Shown piece by piece: positions 48,726 through 56,284 of a stretch of 64,000 nt of DNA. The position numbers and the translations under genes are program-made. The stretch covers positions 1 to 64,000 of the forward strand of contig CAJXRU010000001.1 of the NCBI GenBank assembly GCA_913060565.1, written 5' to 3'. This DNA comes from an uncultured Gammaproteobacteria bacterium. Lineage in GTDB: Bacteria > Pseudomonadota > Gammaproteobacteria > Enterobacterales > Psychrobiaceae. Numbering within the stretch: the first letter of the stretch is position 1; every line of letters begins with the position of its first letter. Under the pieces are notes generated by a model. It worked only from the letters and a program-made list of their open reading frames with translations. It was not told where the DNA came from and did no database searches.

Positions 48726-49241
48726 CTAATTAATTGAATTTTTTAGTCTCGTTAACTGTTGTGATAATACGCCATCAACTGCCGTCGACCATGTTTTTGT
48801 ATCGGGAATAGCGCCGTAAACACGGTAAGTGTATGTAACACTGGTTTGGTCATTATCAATCGATTTAAAATCCCATGTTAATGCGCCGCTCACTGCAAAA
48901 GACTGCAACGGACCAAGACCGCCGCGCCAAACTTGGCGTTTGTTTTTTTCAACAGCAACGATGTCCATGTGTCTAACTATATTGTCATCCCAGCGCTCAC
49001 AGAAACAAGCGTCTTTCATGTCTAATATCATATTCTGCGCGTTACCAGAAAATGTATGATCGGGGTGCCACCATAATCCAATTTGATTAAATTGTTGAAA
49101 TACAGATTCCATTGGCTGATTAATCACGACTTGGTTGCTTAGCTCAAAGCTGTTTTCAGAATGACTAATGACCTTGCCATAGCTCACGAAGGAAAGCATA
49201 GATAACAAGGCAACAATTAATAATTTCATGGTGATACTCAT
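48726..49241 (-). CDS. Secreted SRPBCC-fold protein
   Basis: 171 residues. A signal peptide (MKLLIVALLSMLSFVSYG from the second ATG at 49229, or four residues longer from 49241) precedes an SRPBCC/polyketide-cyclase-like domain: ELSNQVVINQPMESVFQQF, GLWWHPDHTFSG, TVYTYRVYGAIPD-like text and a C-terminal helix QQLTRLKNSI. A periplasmic hydrophobic-ligand binder is likely. Ligand unknown. It faces the AhpD-like gene across a repeat-rich gap. Confidence 0.8.
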   Translation of the reverse strand: MSITMKLLIVALLSMLSFVSYGKVISHSENSFELSNQVVINQPMESVFQQFNQIGLWWHPDHTFSGNAQNMILDMKDACFCERWDDNIVRHMDIVAVEKNKRQVWRGGLGPLQSFAVSGALTWDFKSIDNDQTSVTYTYRVYGAIPDTKTWSTAVDGVLSQQLTRLKNSIN

Positions 49242-49283
49242 ACGATAATAATGTTTTCATCATATAGTGAATGGATCCATCAA

Positions 49284-49355
49284 TTCAATCATTGAGATGT
49301 AATAACTTGTTAGCTAAAAATGATTGAATGTCGTAAATATTCAATCAATGAGATG
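49284..49355. promoter_or_regulatory. Repeated TTCAATCANTGAGATG sites in a divergent promoter region
   Basis: TTCAATCATTGAGATG (49284-49299) and TTCAATCAATGAGATG (49340-49355) are direct repeats differing at one base. Between them ATGATTGAA (49320-49328) is the same core inverted. The positions between the SRPBCC and AhpD-like genes suggest binding sites for a regulator, perhaps the AraC protein encoded at 49915. Confidence 0.55.
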
Positions 49356-49411
49356 GAGTTATAGCTATTGTCTTGTTTTTATCTTCCAACTGACCTCAAG
49401 GAATCATCATC

Positions 49412-49876
49412 ATGACACAACGTTTAAATTATGCTGAAGCAGCACCACAGGCAATGCAATTGTTATTCAAACAAGAAGCACAGATAACACAACAATTTAA
49501 AGAGCATGAAAAACTGACTATAGGCATATTACATTTAATTAAACTGCGCGCTTCTCAAATTAATCATTGTGGTTACTGTGTTGACATGCACAATAAAGAA
49601 GCCCTTGCTCATGGTGAATCGATTGAACGCTTAACAAGCTTAGTGACGTGGCGAGATATGCCATGTTATACCGAGCAAGAACGCGCTGCTTTACTGTGGT
49701 GTGAAGCTTTGACAGCAGGTGAATCTATTGACGATGCGTTATATCAACAAGTACTACAACATTTTGATGAGCAAGCATTAGTAGCGTTGACTGTTGCAAT
49801 CAATGCGATCAATAGTTGGAATAGAATCGGTAAGTCCTTCAAACCAACGGTAGGGAGTTATCAAGTATCATCATGA
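49412..49876 (+). CDS. Carboxymuconolactone decarboxylase/AhpD-family protein
   Basis: 154 residues. The AhpD-like motif HCGYCVDMHNKEA has Cys53, Cys56 and His60, the redox CxxC plus proton relay used by alkylhydroperoxidase-type members. The rest is the all-helical fold (LTIGILHLIKLRASQ, LTVAINAINSWNRIGKSF). It is probably a thiol-dependent peroxide-handling protein. It is followed 38 bases later by an AraC gene. Confidence 0.9.
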   Translation: MTQRLNYAEAAPQAMQLLFKQEAQITQQFKEHEKLTIGILHLIKLRASQINHCGYCVDMHNKEALAHGESIERLTSLVTWRDMPCYTEQERAALLWCEALTAGESIDDALYQQVLQHFDEQALVALTVAINAINSWNRIGKSFKPTVGSYQVSS

Positions 49877-49914
49877 ATGCTCCTTATGAATACAAACTGT
49901 GAATAGGCATTAAA

Positions 49915-50706
49915 TTGAACGACCCAATGTCAGTCGAAATATTTAAACCTACAAAATTGCTGTCACCTTATGTACAGGGAATTTGGGCGGCTGACACTTA
50001 TCATTCACACGCTAGTGCCGCAACAAAACACTTTATAAGTGATGCCGCTAGTGGCTTTATTTTTGTCCTGCAAGGCTCAATTGCCATAGATGGTCAGCGT
50101 TTTGAGCAAGGTGTGATATGGCAGCCAACGCGAAAAAAGGCTTATACAATGGAGTTTTCGCCTAATGCAAAGGTCGTCGGATTTAGATTTCAGCCTGCTA
50201 TCGGTTCAATAATTTGCAGTGAATTACCGACATCAACTTGCCAATTAACCGAAGTAACTTCCTCGCTCGATGGGCTAACATTACAGTTAACAGAGCTGTT
50301 TAATGAGCTGACTGGTAGTGCAGGGCAGTGGCATAAAATCTCAATGGTTTATCGATGGTTAATACGCACCATCGACTTTGCTCTTGTTGTTCCCGAATCT
50401 ATATCAAATATTTTTCAAATTATCTCACCATGGTCAGAAGTGACCTACAGTGAGCAACTCATCATTAGCCCGCGACAATTACAACGACAATTTAACCGCT
50501 GGCTAAACATGACTCCTGTTTATTACAAACGATTAATTCGTGTTCATCAGTCTGTTGTCGAATTGCGCAAGAATCCTCCTGAAAACCTAGCTTCTTTTGC
50601 AATCAGCCAAGGGTTTTCAGATCAAGCCCATATGACTAGAGAGTTTAGAGCGATAGCTAATATCACACCACATCAACTTTTAATGAAACGCTCCAAAATT
50701 AATTAA
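49915..50706 (+). CDS. AraC family regulator with cupin-like N-terminus
   Basis: 263 residues from a TTG at 49915; the ATG at 49927 is the alternative. The N-terminal domain (about 5-150) is beta-rich (AASGFIFVLQGSIAIDGQRFEQGVIWQP), like the DUF6597 group. The C-terminal double HTH is IISPRQLQRQFNRWLNMTPVYYKRLIRVHQSV and LASFAISQGFSDQAHMTREFRAIANITPHQL (each in parts). It probably controls the upstream AhpD-like gene and itself. Confidence 0.88.
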   Translation: MNDPMSVEIFKPTKLLSPYVQGIWAADTYHSHASAATKHFISDAASGFIFVLQGSIAIDGQRFEQGVIWQPTRKKAYTMEFSPNAKVVGFRFQPAIGSIICSELPTSTCQLTEVTSSLDGLTLQLTELFNELTGSAGQWHKISMVYRWLIRTIDFALVVPESISNIFQIISPWSEVTYSEQLIISPRQLQRQFNRWLNMTPVYYKRLIRVHQSVVELRKNPPENLASFAISQGFSDQAHMTREFRAIANITPHQLLMKRSKIN

Positions 50707-50839
50707 GTTAAATTTGTATTTTTTTCTGCTTTGCAACGCTTACATCGTTCAGTAATAAGTGTAAATTATTATATTGTTCAAGCTATTAATGTTATGTTTC
50801 TGTCTACAAAATAAATACTGATTATATATGGATTTATGC

Positions 50840-51142
50840 ATGAAAATTAAACTGAGAAAAGAGATGTTTATGGTGAGCATGCTAATTGCTGTAAGTGGAT
50901 GTAGCAGTTATCAAATACGTGACGTTGATAATTCAGAGAGTGTATTTGACGAAGAATATCAATCGCAATGCTTACATATGACTCCAGAGCAAGTGACAAG
51001 ATGTGAAGACGAAAAGAAAAAACTTGTATTGACTGGGCAGCATTGTGATTCACCTTATAAATATCTACGAGTTAGATGCGAGAAAGATAAAGCTGAACGA
51101 AAAAAATTAATTGATGAAACACTTAAAAAGCATATTAAATAA
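50840..51142 (+). CDS. Small putative lipoprotein
   Basis: About 100 residues. MKIKLRKEMFMVSMLIAVSGC is a type II signal with lipobox VSGC (Cys near residue 21). The mature part is charged, with several cysteines (QCLHMTPEQVTRCEDEKKK, HCDSPYKYLRVRCEKDK), possibly two disulfides, and a Lys-rich C-terminal helix. An in-frame ATG lies at 50828. AT-rich and isolated between two AraC genes. Not recognised. Confidence 0.68.
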   Translation: MKIKLRKEMFMVSMLIAVSGCSSYQIRDVDNSESVFDEEYQSQCLHMTPEQVTRCEDEKKKLVLTGQHCDSPYKYLRVRCEKDKAERKKLIDETLKKHIK

Positions 51143-51281
51143 TGTAAAGGGCCGTGAAAAATCGGATTTCAACCACTAGTCTTTAAGAGTATTTTGTATT
51201 CTACTTTCACTGAAACTTATAATAATATTATTAAACACTTAGCCTGTATTTGATGAAAATTAGGAAACGAGTGATACGAAG

Positions 51282-52190
51282 TTAAGATGTTATTAATCCT
51301 CGATACTGTCTCGGCGAAACCCCCACCAATTTCTTAAAATAACGTCCCATGTGGCTTTGACTTGCAAAGCCACATTGCAAGGCGATGTCAGTTAGATTCG
51401 CATCATTCGCGCGAATGCGTAATTTCACCTGTTCTATTCTCACGTTTAACAGATACGCCTGAGGTGTTTGGGCAAGGCTAGCTTTAAACATGCGGCAAAA
51501 GTGATATTCACTCAATTGTGCTAAGCCAGCTAATTCAGATAAGTAAATTTGGCGGTGATAGTTTGCTTGCATGTAGTCACACACTAACGTGGCAATTTGG
51601 GGAGACAAGCCGCCTTTTACAGTGGATTTTAGTTTGGTGACGCCCATGTTTTGCAACATCGATACTAGAATCGTGTTGGTGAGTTGCTCCATTGCTAAAT
51701 GGTTGTGATTATCTTGCCAATCGCTGTTCGCTAAACAATGACGAACGAGGGCTTCGGTAGCAGTGTCACTGGCGTAATTTAGCTCTGGCAGCTCAAGCAT
51801 ACGTGGATCGATATCAAACACCTTTAAAGCAAGTTGTTTGAGGTAACCATCGTTGAAATAGAGGTGCATAAATTGCTGAGTTTGACCCAGCTGCCATTCG
51901 CTTTTAGCGTCTTTAGGCAATAAGCAAAACTTGCCCGGTGCGCCGTAAGCTGATGGTGCGTCAGTGCGATGTGTATCGTAGCCTCCAGTGAGGTATAAAC
52001 TCAGAGTGTGTTGATCTTCATTGAGATAATAAAGATGATCGTTTTCATTTTGATAATGCGCCCAAGACAACGCGTCTGTTAGCGATTTTTGTCGCAAACA
52101 GATTTTACTAGATGATTGGTCAAAGCTAGTTAACGTTGGTGTCGCATGAGTTTCCAATGGTTGAACGGTGTCCGAATAAATCAATGTCAT
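51282..52190 (-). CDS. AraC family transcriptional regulator
   Basis: 302 residues. The N-terminal half is a ligand/cupin-like domain, and the C-terminal HTH pair is QIYLSELAGLAQLSEYHFCRMFKASLAQTPQAYLL and LTDIALQCGFASQSHMGRYFKKLVGVSPRQYR (each in parts). It is divergent from the EamA transporter gene by about 157 bases and is its likely regulator, a common arrangement for metabolite exporters. Confidence 0.92.
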   Translation of the reverse strand: MTLIYSDTVQPLETHATPTLTSFDQSSSKICLRQKSLTDALSWAHYQNENDHLYYLNEDQHTLSLYLTGGYDTHRTDAPSAYGAPGKFCLLPKDAKSEWQLGQTQQFMHLYFNDGYLKQLALKVFDIDPRMLELPELNYASDTATEALVRHCLANSDWQDNHNHLAMEQLTNTILVSMLQNMGVTKLKSTVKGGLSPQIATLVCDYMQANYHRQIYLSELAGLAQLSEYHFCRMFKASLAQTPQAYLLNVRIEQVKLRIRANDANLTDIALQCGFASQSHMGRYFKKLVGVSPRQYRGLITS

Positions 52191-52347
52191 ACCAAAATAC
52201 TATCATTTATTGCGCGTAGCGCTAGAGCGACATACACGATTGAATTAATTAACCGCAAGATAGTGTTAGTTTTGCCAACATCGTGATATTTCTAATTCGT
52301 TATTATCGTCAAAATGTCTCACAATAATTTATTGCTAAAGAGACGAT

Positions 52348-53250
52348 ATGTCAGTTTTTCTCTATATTTTAATGATTTTCCTGTGGGGCTTGTCGTGGAT
52401 TGCGATTAAGTGGCAGCACGGCGATGTGCCAATGGAAGTTTCTATTTTTTATCGCTTTGCTATTGCAGCGGTAGTGATGTGGATAATTGGCAAGTTATGG
52501 CATAAATTACAGCCTGTAACACGCCAAGATCATTATTTTATTGCACTTCAAGGTGTGTGTTTGTTCTGCTGTAATTTCCTGGCGTTTTATAGTGCGACTT
52601 CTTATATACCCAGTGGTTTAGTTGCTGTTCTGATGGCCACAGCGCCAATTTTCAATGCTGTTCATGGCAAGTTATTCTATGATATTCAAACAACCGCGAA
52701 TTTTTGGTTTGGTGCAGTTTTGGGGCTTATTGGCATTAGTCTGTTATTTGGTGGAGATCTATTGGCAACAAACTGGTCTTCAGACACGTTATTTGGCTTG
52801 TTTTTTTCACTTCTTGGTACATGGTGTTTCTCTATCGGAAACATGCTGAGTATGCGTAATACCAAGTATAATGTGGCGCCTTTCACCGCCAATTGCTATG
52901 CAATGCTTTATGGCTGTGGTGCGCTTCTGATTATCATTTTTACACGCGGATTATCATTCGAATTTTCTATAACAACGCAATATATTGGCAGTTTAACGTA
53001 TTTAGCTATTCCCGCATCAGTGCTTGGCTTTACGTGTTATTTAATGTTGGTGGATAAGTTAGGTGCGAGTAATGCGGCGTATATCTTAGTGTTAACTCCG
53101 ATTGTTGCTTTGAGTGCATCCGCAATTTATGAAAATTATCAGTGGACGTCGTATTCAACGTTGGGTTTGCTGTTAGTCATTGTTGGTAATGTGTTTGTTC
53201 AACCTAAAAAGGCGCTGCTACCTGTAATAAAACGACGTCTATCGGTATGA
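52348..53250 (+). CDS. EamA/DMT-family transporter
   Basis: 300 residues with ten predicted helices in two EamA repeats (about 3-137 and 150-288). The drug/metabolite transporter signatures ILMIFLWGLSWIAIKW, ATAPIFNAV and the second-repeat LTPIVALSASAIYENYQW are seen. Probably an inner-membrane exporter of an amino acid or other metabolite. Its last 12 bases overlap the convergent membrane gene. Confidence 0.92.
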   Translation: MSVFLYILMIFLWGLSWIAIKWQHGDVPMEVSIFYRFAIAAVVMWIIGKLWHKLQPVTRQDHYFIALQGVCLFCCNFLAFYSATSYIPSGLVAVLMATAPIFNAVHGKLFYDIQTTANFWFGAVLGLIGISLLFGGDLLATNWSSDTLFGLFFSLLGTWCFSIGNMLSMRNTKYNVAPFTANCYAMLYGCGALLIIIFTRGLSFEFSITTQYIGSLTYLAIPASVLGFTCYLMLVDKLGASNAAYILVLTPIVALSASAIYENYQWTSYSTLGLLLVIVGNVFVQPKKALLPVIKRRLSV

Positions 53251-53622
53251 ATTAGATAAACTAAGAAAAGTTATTACTAATGCGCATATCGTAAACACCA
53301 CAATAGTCAGCGATAAACCAATCGTGATGATGGTAATAATGTAATAGGCAAAGCGTTTAAGGCGAGTGAATACACGCTTAAAGAAACCGAGGGATTTATC
53401 GGGTTTAGCGGGAATACTTGGAAAGGTGTGCAAACTCCAAAATACCGAGAATGACCACAAGGCCGCTAAGATACTGGGGATAAGATAGTAATCGTCGGCG
53501 TCAATGTCTGATTTACCAATTAGCACGTAACCAATCATAACCACTGAGACAAGCATCAGCAGCAACGCGATGGGCTTAAGCCATCGCAATGTTATCGCAA
53601 TTTGTTTGAGTCTATCTAGCAT
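53239..53622 (-). CDS. Small hypothetical membrane protein coupled to an ABC exporter
   Basis: 127 residues with four predicted helices (about 16-34, 45-65, 91-112, 108-124, the last two closely packed) and a basic loop KPDKSLGFFKRVFTRLKRF. Its ATG directly follows the stop codon of the ABC transporter gene with no spacing, so translation is almost surely coupled. Family not recognised; an accessory subunit is possible. Confidence 0.75.
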   Translation of the reverse strand: MLDRLKQIAITLRWLKPIALLLMLVSVVMIGYVLIGKSDIDADDYYLIPSILAALWSFSVFWSLHTFPSIPAKPDKSLGFFKRVFTRLKRFAYYIITIITIGLSLTIVVFTICALVITFLSLSNSYR

Positions 53623-55410
53623 CTACTCTGATGCTGGCGTCTTAGCCTGCTCAAACTGCAACTCACACAAACGTTGATACAGTGGTGAGCTTTCTAGTAG
53701 CGATTGATGATTACCAATATCAACGATTCTTCCGCCGTCCATGACGACGATTTTATCCGCATGGATTACTGTCGCGAGACGATGGGCGATGATGATCGTA
53801 GTGCGATCTGTCATTAGCTCGTTCAGTGCCGCTTGGACGTGATATTCACTTTGTGCATCAAGCGCGCTGGTGGCTTCGTCAAGTAGCAGAATATTAGGAT
53901 CTTTTAAAATCGCGCGAGCAATAGCTATACGCTGTTTTTGACCGCCGGAAAGTCGCACACCTTGTTCACCTAAGAAACTGCTATAACCGTTGGGTAGCTC
54001 CATGATAAATTCATGAGCGTGGGCACGTTTAGCGGCGTCTTCAATTTCTAGTTCGCTCGCTTTGGGATTACCGTAACCGATGTTGTGGCGCACATCACTA
54101 CTAAATAACACGGGGTGCTGTGGCACCATGCCCATCACGTGGCGTAAATCTTCTAACGTGAGTTGTTCAATCGCTGTATCATTAACCATAACGGTGCCGC
54201 TTTGGGGATCGTAAAAGCGTTGTAATAGTTCAAATAAAGTTGTTTTTCCTGCACCCGATGGCCCAACTAAAGCGACAGTTTCACCATGGTTGATGGTGAG
54301 ATTGATATCATTGAGTGCTGGAATATCAGGTCGTGACGGATAATTAAAATTGACGCTTTGTAAATTAATCGCCGCTTGGCTAGTTGGCGGCAATTGTTGA
54401 GGTGAGTTTGGTGACTGAATATCACTTTCAAGGGCGAGTAGTTCGAGTAAACGCGTAGCAGAGCCAGCCGCACGTTGCAGTTCGCCGTAAACCTCTGCAA
54501 CGGTAGCGACAGACATTGCAACCATGATGGCATAGAAGATAAACGCGCCAAGCTCACCACCTGTCATTGCGCCAGATAGCACATCCATACCGCCAACCCA
54601 TAACATGACGCTAATAGCCGCGAAGGTTAGAAGAATGACAGCGGCAAATAAAAACGAGCGTTGCTTAATACGCTTTTTCGCCACTTCAAAGGCTTTTTCA
54701 ACTTCACCACCAAAGGCAGCTTGTTCACGAGGTTCGTGAGTATAGCTTTGTACCACCTTGATGTTTTGAATAATTTCGCCAGCATAGGTACCAATGTCGG
54801 CGATGGCATCTTGTGAGCTAGAGGCAAGATCGCGTACGCGGCGTCCGAAAAACATCATCGGTAAGAGTACTAATGGCACACACAAAATAACAATCATCGA
54901 TAGTTTTAGATTGGTAACCAGTAGCATGATAAGGCCGCCTAACAACATGAATAACGATCGCAGTGCCATGGAGAACGATGAACCAATAATTGATTGCAAC
55001 AGCGCGGTATCGGTCGTAAGACGAGACATTAACTCGCCACTGCGATTCTCTTCAAAGTAGCTTGGATGTAGTTTGATAATTTGGTTAAACACGGCGGTTC
55101 GAATGTCAGCACTTACTCGCTCGCCAATCCACGACATGAGGTAGAAACGAAAAAACGTACCAAAGGCGAGCAGGAATATCATGCCAATGAGCATTAAGAT
55201 TGTTTGGGTAAGTTGTTCCACTGAGCCTGAGATAAAACCACTATCAATCACCATCTTCACACCTTGTCCAAGCGACAAGCTAATAGCCGCAGTAAACACT
55301 AAGAAAAATAGCGCGAGAATAACGTTTCTTTTATACGGCGTAATAAATCTGAGAATAGGCTTGAGGCTTTGATATGCGTTAGCTGTTTTCGGTGGAGTTG
55401 ATTCTGACAA
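53623..55410 (-). CDS. ABC exporter, fused permease and ATPase (MsbA/BmrA-like half transporter)
   Basis: 595 residues. A six-helix transmembrane domain (about 25-320, with EENRSGELMSRLTTD as coupling helix) is followed by an ATPase with Walker A VGPSGAGKTT, Q-loop MVPQHPVLFS, signature VRLSGGQKQRIAIARAIL (in parts), Walker B ILLLDEATSALD and H-loop IIAHRL. It forms homodimers that export drugs or lipids. It resembles the BmrA/LmrA multidrug type; lipid A flipping by a second MsbA is possible, but no lpxK adjoins. Signal peptide absent, as expected. Confidence 0.94.
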   Translation of the reverse strand: MSESTPPKTANAYQSLKPILRFITPYKRNVILALFFLVFTAAISLSLGQGVKMVIDSGFISGSVEQLTQTILMLIGMIFLLAFGTFFRFYLMSWIGERVSADIRTAVFNQIIKLHPSYFEENRSGELMSRLTTDTALLQSIIGSSFSMALRSLFMLLGGLIMLLVTNLKLSMIVILCVPLVLLPMMFFGRRVRDLASSSQDAIADIGTYAGEIIQNIKVVQSYTHEPREQAAFGGEVEKAFEVAKKRIKQRSFLFAAVILLTFAAISVMLWVGGMDVLSGAMTGGELGAFIFYAIMVAMSVATVAEVYGELQRAAGSATRLLELLALESDIQSPNSPQQLPPTSQAAINLQSVNFNYPSRPDIPALNDINLTINHGETVALVGPSGAGKTTLFELLQRFYDPQSGTVMVNDTAIEQLTLEDLRHVMGMVPQHPVLFSSDVRHNIGYGNPKASELEIEDAAKRAHAHEFIMELPNGYSSFLGEQGVRLSGGQKQRIAIARAILKDPNILLLDEATSALDAQSEYHVQAALNELMTDRTTIIIAHRLATVIHADKIVVMDGGRIVDIGNHQSLLESSPLYQRLCELQFEQAKTPASE

Positions 55411-55536
55411 AATGAAACCTATGAACTAATGTGACGATTTGTCACCATAGCATAGTCGGCGCTAAAAAATAGCGATGAGGCGTTACAAATTATTTTCCAA
55501 ATGGCTTGGAATGAGGACGTGTTTTCTGGTGATGCG

Positions 55537-55568
55537 TTGTAGTGTGTCTAAGCGTTGGCACACTACAA
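55537..55568. other. Perfect inverted repeat downstream of gcvR
   Basis: TTGTAGTGTG (55537-55546) and CACACTACAA (55559-55568) form a 10-bp stem with a 12-base loop. It lies just past the gcvR stop. There is no T-tract on either side, so it could be a Rho-type 3' end, an RNA stabiliser or a protein site. Confidence 0.5.
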
Positions 55569-55586
55569 TAATTAGACTGTTAAAAA

Positions 55587-56099
55587 TTAACAACCATATT
55601 CTACATCAACCATCACATCATCACCTAAGTTTTCGATAGCGTCGGTGAGTTCTTCAATGGAAGAATGTTCAGGAAGAAGGGCGGTGACATTGGCTCTAAA
55701 TAGTAGCTGGCCAGTATTTGGTGCGCTTTCTAATTGACTGCCTAGTTGCTCTATATTAGCGTCAACACTGTGCAATGCTTTGGTGACTTCTTGAATGATA
55801 CCTTTGCGATCATTACCTACAATTGAGATGCTGAGTAAGTCTTGTGGCTCGATATCGCTGCTTGTTGGATGACCTTCTTGAATGGTGATATTTAAATCGT
55901 CTATTTGTCCTAATTCAAGACTGAACTTTGCTAGTTCTAATTCAGGTAGTTCAACCTGTACAATGCCAGCAAATTGGCCTGCTAGGTGACTCATGGAACT
56001 ACCTAACCAGTTGCCGTGGTGATCAACGATAACTTGCGCTAGTTGGTCTACAAGTCCTGCTTTGTCTTTACCGACAAAAGTAACAACAACATTTTTCAT
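55587..56099 (-). CDS. gcvR: ACT-domain glycine cleavage repressor GcvR
   Basis: 170 residues with two ACT domains (about 3-80, VVTFVGKDKAGLVDQLAQVIVDH in part; about 88-165, LLSISIVGNDRKGIIQEVTKAL in part). The second ACT start VGNDRKGI is typical of GcvR. In E. coli GcvR binds GcvA and turns it into a repressor when glycine is low. A GcvA homologue is at 15444-16361. Confidence 0.88.
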   Translation of the reverse strand: MKNVVVTFVGKDKAGLVDQLAQVIVDHHGNWLGSSMSHLAGQFAGIVQVELPELELAKFSLELGQIDDLNITIQEGHPTSSDIEPQDLLSISIVGNDRKGIIQEVTKALHSVDANIEQLGSQLESAPNTGQLLFRANVTALLPEHSSIEELTDAIENLGDDVMVDVEYGC

Positions 56100-56215
56100 A
56101 ATATTCCCTAAATTGGTGACCTTGTTGATTTATTAATAAACCTCATAGGTATCTTTGTCCAGAAAAAAGATTATTGCTGATGCAAGTCACGAACAAAAGG
56201 TGACGAAAAATGACA

Positions 56216-56233
56216 ATGTAATATTAGTGTCAT
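56216..56233 (+). promoter_or_regulatory. Pho-box-like site upstream of pstC
   Basis: ATGTAATATTAGTGTCAT matches the PhoB consensus at 14 of 18 positions. It is 52-69 bases before the pstC ATG, the same distance as the site upstream of phoB. Confidence 0.6.
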
Positions 56234-56284
56234 ATTGACAGGATAGAATTACGCCAGTTTTATGGTAATTAGGAAATTTACTTG

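Noticed and set aside
48499-48729. Plus-strand 76-codon frame opposite the DUF1272 gene
   Set aside because: It runs antisense to a well-supported protein and shows no recognisable composition or ribosome site.
55537-55568. Inverted repeat as intrinsic terminator of gcvR
   Set aside because: There is no T-tract on either strand, so I list it only as an unassigned hairpin.
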